Source of the DNA: Bugula neritina
Lineage: Eukaryota > Bryozoa > Gymnolaemata > Cheilostomatida > Bugulidae
Length of the DNA: 64,000 nt
Assembly: GCA_964035545.1 (NCBI GenBank)
Contig: OZ037773.1
Coordinates: 6,030,251-6,094,250, forward strand
Reading direction: 5' to 3'
The notes beneath the pieces were generated by a model. The model did not search any database, was not told the origin of the DNA, and was given only the letters and a program-made list of their open reading frames with translations. The position numbers were made by a program, and so were the translations under genes. Positions 13,624 to 26,625 of this stretch are shown piece by piece (position 1 is the stretch's first letter; the number at the start of each line of letters is the position of its first letter).

Positions 13624-16292
13624 TCATATCTTGGTAACTGTTACTTTATAATCTTTCAAGTCGCATTCTTCATACTCTGAAACATCACTGAGCCTCTTTT
13701 CTGACAGCCTCATACCGTGACGTCTGAGACTCATCATATAGTCTGAGTGATACTTTCCGTCCGTGTAGTTCATGAACCTTTGATAGTCTGTTTGCAGCTC
13801 CTACAATAGAGAAAACAACTCTTAAAGTCGACGCACAAACTCCTACAGCTTCAGGCTAAGTATGAATTCAAATCTACAATCCCAAACTACAATCCATCAG
13901 AAATTAGAACTTACCAAATTGAAGTTATCGCTATTTTTTAAATCGGACAACTCCTAACCAGAGCACAATATTGTATATTATGATTCTTATGTTGCAGAAT
14001 TAAAACAGAAAAAAATATTATTCTTCAAATTAGCACTTTAAAAATTTGATATTGTAATTGTAGATTGTAAATAATGATATCTATGAAAATAAAAACAGTT
14101 ATAGAGTTCAGAAATGATTACTAAATGGTTATATTTTCGACACTCCAATATCTTTATCTTCCTGGTTCATAATCAATGACCTCGCTAAAGGTTTTACCTA
14201 ATAGTAATAGTCTAGATTCCCACGACCTTTAACATCAAGTGCATAATATGTCTATTGATTTCATTACCAATGTATACAATATTTAAAAGGTATCTTACTG
14301 AAAAGTCTGAGTCAACTCGCAGTCTGAGTGCATGTTCACGGTTATACTTGTTCTTCAGTTCTCTATATCTACAGAATATAAATAAATCTATACATGAGTA
14401 TGGACCTAGACTTATGAGTCATTCAACTTCTAGTTATGATATATATGTTGGGTAAACTCATATATATATGAGCAAAATTACCTGCTTTCATGTCTGTGAA
14501 TTTCGTCAGCGTGAAGTTTAGCTACACGAGCTGCTTCTTTGGCAGCAATTTCTTCACATTTTTTTGTTGTGGCTTTAATTGTCTCCTCTGTTTTTTTCTT
14601 AAAGCCTTCCTAAAAAGTATAAATTTAGAGCTCTAAGATCACAATCAGTACTTACCACTTACACTTTTGGTGGTTAGATTTTAAATCTATGCATATTGAC
14701 TTATTGAGTGAGCAGGTCGCTTCAATTTTAAAAACCATAAAAAGGTCTGGAAACAAAGAACTTTCTGGAAGCTGTTAAAATTGCACTTTAATTATATATT
14801 ATCTATCATACTTAACATTTCTGGCTGAGATAATATTAGTATAATAAATTGTGATAAATTTAAGCCATCATCACATCATATGATTTATACACTAAACATT
14901 TATCAATAACAAAAGTTACTTGATATTCACCCTGGCAACTTTAAGAGCATGCCCAATAGACAGTTCTTTATCAAGTCTATGTTCTTTGTTTAACTTTATA
15001 GTAAGAGCTCTACAGGCATCCTCTACAGCTTTCTCTTTCTGGCGTTCTGCTTCCTCCCACTGCAATCTCAATGCTTCTGACTTCTGATACTCCATTTTCC
15101 TGGTTAGTTCCGCAATACGCTTTGCCTCTAGTCTAAAAGAAGTTGTAACAAATGACAATCATTTCATCAAAGAGGTTGCTCAATACTTCAAATTTCAACA
15201 ATTGGCCAATATCGGTGAATAAAAGGCATTCTATTCTTTAGCTTAAAGCTTTATTTTATCAGCGAATGTATTGCTTTTGTTGATTTTTTTACATATAGTA
15301 CAGCAAAAATACATTGAAAAATTTTAATTCCATCCACTTTCAAACAATATATTTGTAGATAGAAAACCACTTCAGCCATTAAGTTTTTTTTAAAAGGTAA
15401 TATTGCTAATGGTTTGCGAGTTTAAACAAAGAGCTTTTAAAACGATCAAGTAGTGTTCTATATATGCAAAAAATAAGTGAAGATTTCATTTTTAACTTTT
15501 CAAAACAACATCAGTTACACTCACTTATCTCTTTGAATCGCAACTCTTTCTGCCAGTTGCTGATAATATAATTTTTGCTCTTGTAAAGCATTGGCTTTCT
15601 CCTCATCCAATTTACGTTTCAACCTCATCAAAGATCTCTGCCTTTCTCTCTCAGCTCTAGCTTCAGCTTCAGCCACAGCTTCTTCTATCTGCTGCCAGTA
15701 TTTCTTTTCTCTGTCATCTTCTACACCTGTCAGCACTCTTCCTCCAATGGCTGAAGTTTGTATTGTAGAAAGTTTCAGGATCAACCAACTTGATTTATGT
15801 ATAAGAAAAGCTTGTAGCTAGTAAAAAGTTTGTTAATGCGTATTGCATGATTTATGATTGGCTTAGTTAGTAAGTTTGTTTTTGCTGACAACTTTCCTTG
15901 CTATATATGAAAATTAAAATTGACTATCTAACATCTACTAGATTCAATTATTATTCAATAAATTTAGTATTTGAATAATTTTCTATTAACAGAATAAAAC
16001 ATCTACTAAACTATATCTAACTCCTACTAAATTTAATATTTACTAAACATGATGTGTATGTAATTTTGTATACCTACAGCATCTGAGATCTAAAAATTTG
16101 AATAGATACTAGATCCAACATTTATTAAAACTGACAAAAAAACTCACATGGTGCTTTTCTGTGATTTACCTGAGTATGATTTAATGTATAATAGACTGTA
16201 CACTTACTAACAATGTTTCCATGAGTTGCTCTTTGAGTTGACAAACTGCACTTGTTAACCAATTTTTCTAGAAGTTCTAATCTTGATGTCAT
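13624..16292 (-). CDS. Coiled-coil protein resembling C6orf163
   Basis: Six exons on the minus strand in transcription order: 16292-16208, 15750-15525, 15132-14931, 14609-14482, 14368-14299, 13800-13624. The exons sum to 888 nt and phases close exactly, giving 295 aa. The middle is almost pure charged helix (blocks such as EEAVAEAEARAERERQRS and RLQWEEAERQKEKAVED), predicted coiled coil. The last exon carries ELQTDYQRFMNYTDGKYH followed by SDYMMS, which resembles the conserved tail of vertebrate C6orf163 proteins as I recall them; biochemical role unknown. Two choices were made by phase: the acceptor at 15751 and the donor at 14930 (AGG before GTGAAT rather than the alternative 11 bases later). 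The start at 16292 is the only ATG in frame in exon 1, but an acceptor-like site lies just upstream, so a further 5' exon is possible. Confidence 0.7.
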
Positions 16293-17710
16293 AATATCAA
16301 TATGGCTGGCTGATCTGAGATGTATCAAATTAAGCTACTTCTTACATACTTGCTTTAACTTGTGTTTAAATTTTCAACACTTTCTACAATTATTTTAAAG
16401 CTTCTTGTAAAAGACTGTTTTATTTTAAGTAAATGCATAATTTGCAAAAATTCTAGCATTGTATAAGTAATAATAATTTATAAATATTAGGTAAGTTAAT
16501 AATATAAATCGTTAAAAAAAGCACTTAGTAATAATAATTTTGCAATATGAGCATAAGTGAAAATTAGAATAAGCCATAAATTATGAATATTATGTACTTA
16601 ATTTGCTTAGATAAATAGAGCTCATAAATTTAAGTCATACTCACAGTGATAAATTTTAAAACAGCACAAATAACCTACATTGACATTTAGCAGTTATCAA
16701 TTCTAATGTTTTTCAGTCGCCATAGGCACTAGTTTTTAAATAAAATATTGCTAGTGCCTTCACGGGCAGGTAACATTTCGCTTTGCACGAGTTGTTTAAT
16801 CGAAGGCTATTAGCAAATATAACAGCGAAACCAATACGATCGTTTATTTTAGATAAAAAAGTTTTCTTCGCTGTTATTTTGTAAACAGAAACCACAAATA
16901 TATCGTTTGGTAAATAGTACGTTTTCAACTTGCAGTACAGAACGGTTACGGTTCTTAGGCTTTGTCAATGTGCGAATGCTAGGTTATGATTGTCAGTGAT
17001 AATTATCGTTATCATTATGAACTGAGTCTTATGCAATGAACTCCATAACTATTCCAGCTCAGTGGTCTCATGCATGTCTTTGATTTCGGTCAGATTAAAA
17101 AGTCTTGCAACTGTTAGACTAATTCTAATAGTAAATCATAAAATTAAATGTAGTGCTAACAGTAATATTATACTTATATTTATAGTTATAAAATATCAGT
17201 TTGAGTATGTTATTATTAATCATTTAATGTACTAATATTAATAATATTACCAATATGAATACTATAGACAATAACTGAATAAGTTATTGAATTATTGAAT
17301 GACATTAAGTTTAACTAATAGTAATACTAATAGTAAATGTAATACTAATACTATTAGTATTAGTATTACATTTTGTTTTACTGATACTAATAGTAATACT
17401 AATAGTAATACTATTACTATTAGTAAGTAATGTAAGTATATTTAAAGTTATTCATTTTCAAACTCAAAAGGTACTAAAAGTGATGTGATGGTAGTTTCAA
17501 ATTGGGTCGAAATCAGGGTAAAATTAGAATACTGTTTGACCAAATTAAATGTTGTTAATTAGGTATTTTGTAGAAAGTTTCATAATTAATTTATGGCTGA
17601 ATCACTGATATAGTGGAATAGTAAATTGTGTGTGAACATTGTTACCAATTATTTTGAGATATTTTTTATGAAATGGTTGTTTTAGGCCAAGTGAGGTATA
17701 AGCAGCGAAA
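16293..17710. other. Divergent intergenic region between coiled-coil gene and COQ6
   Basis: Head-to-head spacer. The 16713-16928 (-) ORF has no supporting features. From about 17300 it contains TAATAC/TAATAG hexamers (17307-17437), including a perfect palindrome at 17335-17373 with 17-bp arms and a 5-bp centre. A patch with more GC at 16900-17080 may hold the shared promoter. No TATA box recognised. Confidence 0.5.
17307..17437. repeat. Degenerate hexamer tract with perfect palindrome upstream of COQ6
   Basis: TAATAC/TAATAG/TATTAG units in both orientations. The segment 17335-17373 reads AAATGTAATACTAATAC, then TATTA, then the exact reverse complement. It lies about 340 bp before the COQ6 ATG. 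Confidence 0.75.
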
Positions 17711-20700
17711 ATGTCACTCACTTGTCGATGTATTTGCCATCAGATGCCCTTCAAAAGATGGATCACGTATCGGTCTCTTTCCTCACAATCCTATGATGTA
17801 GTTATATCTGGTGGTGGCATGGTTGGCACAGCGGTTGCTGCTGCTTTAGGTATGCCAAATTAAGCTGCAGAACTTTTAGTTTTTATTAAAAATGTTTTTT
17901 CTCACTTTCTCACTTTTCTCTGCCATGTCTGATCAGGTGGTGGGTGAAAAAACTCATGCAAGTTTATAGTCGCCATCCCCTGATTGAAGGTTTTTTTTGT
18001 CAATTCGGGCTAAGGACTTATTCAGATTATGATTATATTTTTTTCTTAACATCAGCCTTTGTCGTGCTAGAATTCATGACTTTATGTTTCCTAGGCAAAC
18101 ACTCTAATGGCTAATCTCTAGACCACGGCTGCGTTTTCATTAGTGTTTCGATATTGGTTTTTTATTTCATGCAGAGCATATAATATTTACTCTCAATGTC
18201 TTCACCACCATTTAGTTTAAATGGCATCATATAGTAAGAGATATTTTCAGTTAAATGTATTTGTATAATAAGTTCAATCCTTTGTTTAAGCACTACACAC
18301 ATTTATGCTATGCTCAATATGCGATACAGTAATATTGATGCTACTTCATGCATTATTTAGGAAACTCACCGTTACTGGAAAATAAAAAGCTGTTGTTGCT
18401 TGAGGCGGCTCCGAAGAAAGAGTACATCGAGTCTTCTACCTTCAGTAACAGAGTCAGCGCTTTGAGTCCAGCTTCAAGGGGTTTCTTAAAAGGTAGAGAA
18501 AACTGACACTTTGTTAGGATTACCTGAATAGTTTGCAAACTTATTTGTTTCTATGGCCGACCTGGACACACAGTGTTACTACACCAACATAGCGTTAAAA
18601 TTCTGACTTCCTGTTGCTCCAGAGATTGGCCTGGCATGCATTTCCTGCAAAAGCAAAGTGTGATTACTAGTAACTGCTTATCTTGTACTTGGCATACTTG
18701 TTATATAATCTACAGGTTATACTTTTTATATAGTCTGCAGGTTATACTTGTTATATAGTCTGCAGGTTATACTTGCTATATAGTCTGCAGGTTATACTTG
18801 TTATATAGTCTGCAGGTTATACTTGTTATATAATCTGCAGGTTATACTTGTTATATAGTCTGCAGGTTATACTTGTTATATAGTCTGCAGGTTATACTTG
18901 TTATATAATCTGCAGGTTATACTTGTTATATATTCTGCAGGTTATACTTGTTATACAGTGTACGGGTTACACTCGTTATATAGCCTGCAGATTATACTTG
19001 TTATATAGTCTGCAGGTTATAATTTTTATATAGTCTGCAGATTATACTTGTTATATAGTCTGCAGGTTATACTTGTTATATAGTCTGCAGGTTATACTTG
19101 TTATATAGTCTGCAGGGCATACTTGTTATATAGTCTGCATTTTTTATAAAGTTTGTAGATTATATTTGTTATTTAGTCCCAGATTATATATTTTTATTTA
19201 TTCTGCAGTTTTTACTCAGTCAGCAGGTTATACTTGTTGAATAGTTTACAGATTATACTTGCTATATAATCTGTAAGTTATATTTACTATATAGTCTGAA
19301 AGCCTATGCTTTAGGTATTGGTGCTTGGAAGCTAATAGAAGATTCTGGAAGATTTAAAGCCGTGAACAAGATGTATGTTTGGGATGCTTGTTCTGGCAGT
19401 GACATACAATTTACTCAGGTATGTTTCTCACCATTTACTTTGTAGTTAAAGTTATTGATATGCTCACTCAATAATATAAATATTAAATTGTACGCTGTTT
19501 TTAGTTGTAGACTGTATATTATTTATTATGTTGCCAATATTATCCTTAAAGAATCCCTGAGACATTCCGTTTATGCAGTATTAAAATATTCACAGATATC
19601 TTAGCTTATTATCTACAGACTGTGTGGGAGTTGTATGCTCAACAAATATATGTTCCTGTGAGTTGTGTGCTCATGCTGATGATGTCAGTCAGCTCTGAAG
19701 TATTATAAACCTAATATTAACTATTGCTAACTTTTATTGTATGCTGTCTTTAGCTGCTGCTGCAACACACATTTGATTACTGAGCTGGCTTAAAAGTTTA
19801 AACTTTTATTTATATTATATATTTGCAATTCATTCGGAATAAGAATATTGTAGAAAAATTCAACGTTTGCTATAAAATCATTAGAATTTTTTATTCATCT
19901 TTTGTTATCTTACGTTCTTGAATTAGAATTAGATAAAAATGCCCTCTGCATCTCATAGCTAATTATATTAGTGTTTCGTGTAGTTATCCAGGTAGTTGTC
20001 TTCTCTATATTTTAGACAGAAGAATTAGATGAGCATCTGGCCTACCTAGTTGAGAATGATTTGACTGTCCACTCTTTATCCACTCTACTTTCACAGCAGG
20101 CAGACAGAGTAGAAGTAGCTTATGGGACAACTGTGACCCAGTACGGGGCTGACAGCACTACGTCCCCATCTCAACCAATGAAAATTAGTCTCAGCAGTGG
20201 GCAGACAATCTCTGCTAGGCTGGTGGTAAGAAAAGAAAAAAAATTGTATATATTTAAGAGAGATAAATAAAAGTTTATTTCTATTTAAGTTGTGTTTTCT
20301 GTGAGTAAAGTTATAAATATTGAATAAGATGCTGTATATCAATTAGTTGTATGCGTTTAATTTATCAGAAGTCTTGTTTCCTAAATATTTTGTCAAGTTA
20401 AATTATTTTTGTTTGAATTTGAACTAAATTATTATCATTTCAAATGTAATGAGCAGCTCATATTGCCTGAACCAAGTCAGGACAAGAAATTTATACTACC
20501 TTAATTTGCAAGTTTAGTTCAGTGAATCAAAGTGACTCGATTGTGAGACTCAAACTGTTTATATCAGAACTTACTGATAAAAAACATACTTTCTTTCAGT
20601 CTTATTTGATGCGGTGTTTAGTCGTATATCTTCTCTCACGTGAAGTTTATTATTTTACTTAAACAAATGCTTATAGTCAGTTGATGTAAAACCAAGGAAA

Positions 20701-23700
20701 GTATCACATCAAATATTCTAATGCGCTTAATCATTATTTCGCTATTAGATTGGTGCTGATGGTTTCAACTCGCTGGCACGGAGGTCCATGGGTATCAAAA
20801 CCACATCGTGGAATTATGATCAGGTTGGGGTTGTGGCTACGCTAAAACTGGATAAGCAGGTTACATTCCCATATTATATCTCGCATTCAAATATTTTAAA
20901 ATGTTGTGTCATTAAGCCAACTTTTCAAAATTTAAATTTTTTACATCTACGTTGGAACTAAACAAGAAACAACTACAATGTTTTGTTTACTGTAAAAATG
21001 TATATTTTTTAAATCTAAATAGAAAAAACATGTCTAAAGATGGTCATCCACATTTCTACTCTCTTTATTATGGGATTTAAACTTCTCTGCATATCTTGGT
21101 ATATTCAGTAAAGCTGAAGTTTGCTAATATAAGAAAGATCTAGAAGATCTTCAGCAGTTGAACCTTATATTTACAGGAAGATGGAAACGTGACTGCATGG
21201 CAGAGGTTCCTACCTACTGGGCCTATAGCAGTCCTACCGGTATGTATGATTATAACCAGCTTTAACATAGTTGCAGTGGAACTCAGTCTAGCCTCAATTT
21301 ATTACTATATAGCATACTACAGCGGTATGGTGTATACTTGATGCGCCAGTGTAATCTTGAAAAATAGTTTGGAATGTTGAAGTATGCATGTAGCCATAAT
21401 CCTAAAACACAGCGGTGTGAAACATTCTCAAACAAGTTAAAACTATCTTATAAAGTATTTTCAAGAGCTATTTTTACACATGCACCTGAACCCTCAAGCC
21501 CTCTCAACGACTCATGGGTTTTGAAATTTTATTTTAAAAGAGCATCAAAACAGCTTGAAACATTCAACAGTGTTTTAGAGCAATTTGTAACAATATTTTC
21601 ACAATTATAAAATTACACAATTTTACATGTACAATACCATTTAATAAGAAGTTTAAAATTATTTGACTCATTAATAATGATACTTTTAAACCAGTTACAA
21701 AGGGGCCGTTGTTGTTCATCACATAGTTGCTGTATTGTAAGATGTCATGTTATTATACCAGCTGTCAGATGACACCAGCTCTTTAGTTTGGTCTACAACA
21801 CCATCACATGCCAAGCACCTGCTAGCGCTGAGTCCAGAAATGTTTGTAGATGAACTAAACCATGCTTTGGTGAGTTAGACTTCCTTTACCACATGTCTCA
21901 AAGCTCCAACTTATTGCCTTACTTGTTATCTAGTTAGAATGATATTTATTTATTGTAAAACATATTAATATTTTATAATATGAGTTTTAGCAATGTTATG
22001 GTTCGTTAAAATTTTCCTACAGAATTTGAAGAACTCCTCTTTTAGCTTGAATAAGCCATTTGGGTGTAAAGAATCTTAGTAGTGTCATTTTGCATGATTA
22101 TATTACCTAACAATAAGCACTCGTTTCTAAAATAATTATTCTTCATTAGATTGACGACTCCAAAATGGATGGCATGGTAAACATAGTTGAAGACCAGTAT
22201 AAGAAATTGCTGGAGAAATTTGGTTCATTTGCAAGTATGATAATCTACTATGATTTTTCCATGTACAGTTGATTGTAGTAATTGTTCAGAGATTTTACTA
22301 TAGCTGTTCTAAAACTTGATGAAGTCGACTTATGCATGCGTGACATTAAGGTTTAGTGGCCATACTTTATTCATTCAGCTTATTCTTTAGTTTTTGATAT
22401 ACAAATTATTGTAACTAATCAATGTAACACTTGAAATAATAAGTACAGTAACTGAAAAGCTACACCGCTTAAATTTTTAGAATCACTTGTGAAATGAATG
22501 TCAAAAATTGACTACACCCAAATTTTCTATATGTTTTCCGTATCAGTAATTATGGCAAAATAATGATCGATTTATTTCATATAGAAAACAAATAATATTG
22601 TCAAAATTCGGAAGTATTTATCCTTATGAACCACTTCATGGCAAGGGTTTCCCAGCGGATGAAGCACTGCACTCCTCACCATGTTGCTGGTAATAGGAGC
22701 AATTGTGATTAGATACTTTTTCTGACAATGCAAATGGTCCTAGCAGGATTCAAACCTATGCCTATTCATTACCGCCGGCCAGCTCTCTAACCAATAAAGT
22801 AAAATTTCCTTATAATCCAATGTCTCCAACAGCTAGTTAAAAATCCTTAACGCATGTATGGTTTCTCTTTGTCATATGATGATTTAGTTATGTAGCATTC
22901 GTTTAGCATCTCATAAAGGTCAACGCACACAGCTGCTGCCCCCAACTGTGCTAGACATAGATAAGGAGAGCCGAGCTAAGTTTCCTTATGGCATGATGCA
23001 CGCTGACAAGTACGTGGCACCCCGCCTAGCCCTCGTCGGAGACGCCTGCCATCGAGTCCACCCACTTGCCGGTCAGGGTGTCAACCTTGGCTTTGGTGAT
23101 GCTGAGTGTCTTATTAGAACAATAGTCAATGCAGTGTCTCTGGGAGCTGATATTGGTAAGACATTATATACTATTTATAGAGTTAATTGAAGTTACTAGA
23201 AACTGTGGTGGAAATGTGGTAGCATTACAGTGTGTATGCAATAAGTTGAAAAAATGGATACAAATTATTGGCGACTCTGGATGTTGTTACTGTTCTACAT
23301 TTGTGCGATTTGTTTGTTTTTCTTGCCTTTTTGTCAACTGTCGTCAGTTGTAGGTTCCTCAGAACATCTCGTAGAATACGAGACTGAGAGACAGAGACAT
23401 GTGGTAGCGACTACTGCAGGTATTGATGGCTTATACAGACTGTATAGCAACAACTGGACACCTGTGGTGCTGGCCAGAAGTCTTGGGCTAATGACCGTCA
23501 ATGCTTTGACTCCTCTCAAGGTATGCTAAATAAAATGTTTTTTTAGGGACATCATTTTGATGCGAAGAAATTGCAACTGTGTTAATAAAAATGCTATGTA
23601 GTGAAAGTGTTTTAAAGGTGTATAGTATATTTTATATCTACAACTGTTTTTGCGTGAGTTAGTGTTTGTTGAGCACGAAAATATCCTTCACTTGATCTGT

Positions 23701-23912
23701 ATAGTTGCGAAAAGTGTTAAAACAGAAGACTAGTCACTGTACACCATACATCTCTCAGTATTATTGTATTTTAAATGATGGTTTTACATATGGCTGTCAA
23801 AAATCTTGTAACCAGTCGCAGGTTATTATTTTGATAAATGGAGTATTTCAGCTTGTAACACTCTGTTGTACTTCTACTTTAGAGGCTATTCATGCAGCAC
23901 GCTCAAACTTGA
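17711..23912 (+). CDS. COQ6: Ubiquinone biosynthesis monooxygenase COQ6
   Basis: FAD-dependent hydroxylase that modifies the benzoquinone ring in coenzyme Q synthesis, on the matrix face of the mitochondrial inner membrane. Eleven coding exons: 17711-17849, 18361-18492, 19315-19418, 20016-20225, 20749-20859, 21177-21239, 21762-21869, 22150-22234, 22907-23155, 23354-23520, 23883-23912. They total 1398 nt and 465 aa (human 468), all phases compatible. The N-terminus is Arg/Ser-rich without acidic residues, fitting a mitochondrial presequence. The FAD dinucleotide motif is [18 protein letters not shown] (about 30-47). The second motif is IGADGFNS (about 196-203). The third is [20 protein letters not shown] (about 362-381). 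[27 protein letters not shown] and YETERQRH are COQ6-like. The last exon adds only nine residues. Introns carry two SINEs and a large minisatellite. Confidence 0.96.
17959..18133 (-). mobile_element. tRNA-derived SINE, copy 1 (COQ6 intron 1)
   Basis: Read on the minus strand it has a degenerate tRNA-like head (equivalent of TAGRGNTTAGAG, the A-box side), followed by the body shared with the copies at 34311 and 51472: TAATTGCTCCTGTGCCAC-like sequence, then AATAAGTCCTTAGCCC, an A-run and ACTATAAACTTGC. The B-box is decayed here. It is antisense to COQ6. Confidence 0.75.
18694..19300. repeat. 25-bp minisatellite in COQ6 intron 2
   Basis: About 24 copies of a 25-bp unit with core TATAGTCTGCAGGTTATACT, each with a PstI-type CTGCAG palindrome. 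Copies become more degenerate toward the 3' end. It ends about 15 bp before the exon 3 acceptor (19314), so the array supplies the intron's branch-point region. Confidence 0.92.
22631..22799 (-). mobile_element. Diverged tRNA-derived SINE (COQ6 intron 8)
   Basis: On the minus strand a tRNA-like head (GGTTAGAGAGCTGGCCGGCG, then GGTTTGAATCC as a B-box) is followed by GGACCATTTGC and CAATTGCTCCTATTACC, matching the body order of the other three SINE copies but more diverged. Same orientation as the others. It could be a sister family. Confidence 0.6.
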
Positions 23913-24010
23913 AAATATGGAATCTAAGACACAACATGTAGTCTGATACTCAGTATTGACTGGACAAGAGTAGAGAAGAACTAAATCTAATTTATTTTAT
24001 TCATCAGTAA

Positions 24011-24016
24011 AATAAA
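24011..24016 (+). terminator. Likely COQ6 polyadenylation signal
   Basis: AATAAA about 100 bp after the COQ6 stop codon, followed by T-rich sequence. Confidence 0.6.
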
Positions 24017-24375
24017 CTGTGTTTTTGACTGCGACACAAAATAACAATTTTTTATAAATATTTTAACATAATTACATTATAGTGTTCATGTACATAAAAC
24101 CAAAATATAAAAAATAATTTATTGCACTACAAAAATGTCTTGTGAATTATTTACATTGCTGCCAACTACAATATTTGGGTGAATCTCAACAATTATCAAA
24201 CCAAAACTATATCAGCATCAAAGTAGCAGCATATGACAGTTTTAAGAATTTTCCCAGCATATTTTTAAAATTTTCAGCATGATAAAATAACTATTCAGAT
24301 TTAAATAGCCAGCCGGCTGCCATTAGCTAAAGACATGAAGTACTAACAGCACCAACAATCTAACTAGACAAGAAC

Positions 24376-25533
24376 TTAGTAAGGTTTATTTCTATACTGT
24401 TTTCCTGATTTATCAGGGTGGTTGGTTGTATTGAGTTTCATTAAAGAAGGAGGAACGACAGACGACTTCAGCTTTCGTTTAGCAGAAGACGTTTCTTCCT
24501 TTTCCATTGCCTTTAACTTAGCTTCGAGAGCAGCAATTTGAGATTCTTTACTAGTACTGGGTCTAATCTTTTTAGTGGAAGCAATTGATTTACTATTAGC
24601 TAACCTAACTACTAACTCTCTGTCTTTAACTTTATATCTGTGTAAACCAATAATGGCTGCCTGAGCAGATTCTGCATTCTGATAGGCTACAAAGCAGTAA
24701 CCTTTAGGCTTACCTACAAAAAAAGAGATCACTATTGATTTTGTTCACTTGGGTGTGTATTCAATTAAAACTGAAAATACTATTAGGTCCAGGGGTTGAT
24801 TTAGATTTCTCATAACTTTCAGGCCTACTCTATTCCAACTTTTAGTCAAGCTAGTAATGTAAATAGGCTATATAAAAATTAATATGCCATTAGTGACGTT
24901 TCAACCGACCGACCAACTTTAATAAAAGGGTTTACTCCAAACTACATAAAGGATTTTCAGCCTACACATTCAATAGAACTTTTAGCCAACTTACAAACTA
25001 TGCTTTATTAAACTTGACAACTAAAATAGATTACTGTATCAAGAAAAGTTTTCAATTGGAGGAACCTTATCTTATAATAACACCATTAAAATTAATATAA
25101 CCCATTTACATGGAGTTGCAATTATCGATGTCTTGGATATTATTAATAATGATATAGTATTAATAAATTCTAAGTCTTTCTTGTCATCTTCCCTTATATT
25201 ACAGAAAATTGTAAAATGCTATGATTAAATAAACATCATAATTAGTAATTACTAGTTTAGGATTAAGTGATCACCTGTTAATGACTATTCAACAGTTAGT
25301 GAGCTACCTTTGTTGGGTCCAGATTTTTCATAAATGTAATCAAATTTCTGCAACTCCCCAAACTGCTGACAAAGTTTAAGCAGCCAAAACTCAGCAACTG
25401 ATATATCGATATTTCCTATCCATAAACGGTTAACATTAAAAGGTTCATCATCATCTTTGTTTTCATTTTCATCAGTAGGAAGGTCCACCGGCTTGTCGAT
25501 TTTCTCCTTCCATTTTTCTTTGGCAAATTCCAT
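24376..25533 (-). CDS. RBM18: RNA-binding protein 18, single RRM
   Basis: Two coding exons, 25533-25308 and 24713-24376 (226 + 338 nt), phase 1 junction, 187 aa (human RBM18 is 190). One RRM spans about residues 35-115: RNP2 is RLWIGN (36-41) and RNP1 is KGYCFVAY (79-86), split from RNP2 by the intron. After the RRM comes a basic tail with a short helical segment, IAALEAKLKAMEKEE, matching the IKAIEAKLKMM-type segment of vertebrate RBM18. The start ATG opens an acidic, Lys-rich leader. The family is a conserved but little-studied RNA-binding protein. The gene is head to head with RPS29, start codons about 1.1 kb apart. Confidence 0.92.
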
Positions 25534-25679
25534 GAAGATAATGACTATGATGTTAGCAACACTAACAAACTCTAAGTCATAGATTTAAAACTACAAGGAA
25601 AAGTAAACAAATTATGTAAACTTCTAAATTTAAGGATAATCCGTAATCATAATGATAAGCCAGAGGGTTAAGGCTCAAG

Positions 25680-26262
25680 ACCACTATCAGTATCACTATG
25701 ACTTACTGTAAGTTACACTTAGCGTCAGTCACTTAGATAGTTAAGATACACTAACTTACAGTTACATGGAGCTACTGTAAGTGTAACTTTTACTAACTTC
25801 AAGTTACACTACGAGCACGGCTACTTCAGTATATTTAATACTAAATTTAATAATTATAATGATACTTTAATTCTAAAATTATACTTCTTCAGATTCAATT
25901 AGTAGTACTAATTAATTTTATTAATTCATAATAAATATTATCACTTTAATGTTAATTGTACTACTATTTGACAATCACAATGACTATTTGAATTTCACTT
26001 TGTAAACCACAAATCATTAATGATTAAATGCAAGACTAACACTAAGTCTAACTGTAAGTGTAAGTATAATACATTAAATGATTAATAGTAACTGTAAGTC
26101 TAAGTGTAACACTAAGACTAACTCTAAGACTAAGTGTACCACTTACTTTGTCTCTAAAAGTAACGCTAACACTAACAGTAAAAATAACACTAACCGTAAA
26201 ACTAACTCTAAGTGTAACTGTCACACTCACTGTAAGTGTAACTGTAAGTTAAGTGTTAACTG
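25680..26262. repeat. Degenerate hexamer tracts between RBM18 and RPS29
   Basis: Two blocks (25680-25830 and 26035-26262) of units such as TAAGTC, TAAGTG, TAACAC, TAAGAC and TAACTC. The period is six with TAA constant and the last three positions mostly S-W-S. The short ORFs on both strands here are low-complexity translations of the repeat. Confidence 0.75.
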
Positions 26263-26598
26263 TTTTTAACTGCAACTCTCACTCTGTGAGTAGGAGGCTA
26301 AGATTAGGAAACTCACAGTGACAGTGACTGATGAAAATTGTAAAAAGTAAATTATATGAGCAGTCGTCTAATGATGACTTTGTAAGTGTATATGGGGTGG
26401 GGGAAATCAAAATGTTTGGGTTAAAGCTCTAAACTGAAGTCAATGGAACTGTAGAATGTTGCTTTATAAATTATAAAAATGCATTAGTTTCCACAGGCTA
26501 GTATTGCTTCAAAATGTAGCCGTTAAACTATCGGTAAAAAAACAAAGGTTACCTACGCCAATAGTGAATCAATAAAGGTTGTTTCTCGCTCGATATCG

Positions 26599-26620
26599 TT
26601 CTTTTTACGAACCGCCATAG
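26599..26620 (+). promoter_or_regulatory. TOP-like start and YY1-type motif of RPS29
   Basis: CTTTTT at 26601-26606 could be the 5' terminal oligopyrimidine start of the ribosomal-protein mRNA. It is followed by ACCGCCATAG (YY1-like core) about 10 bp before the ATG. The arrangement matches animal ribosomal-protein genes; the TSS itself is not provable here. Confidence 0.4.
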
Positions 26621-26625
26621 CCAAC

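Noticed and set aside
16713-16928. 71-aa minus-strand ORF as first exon of the coiled-coil gene
   Set aside because: No donor in the right phase and no coiled-coil character.
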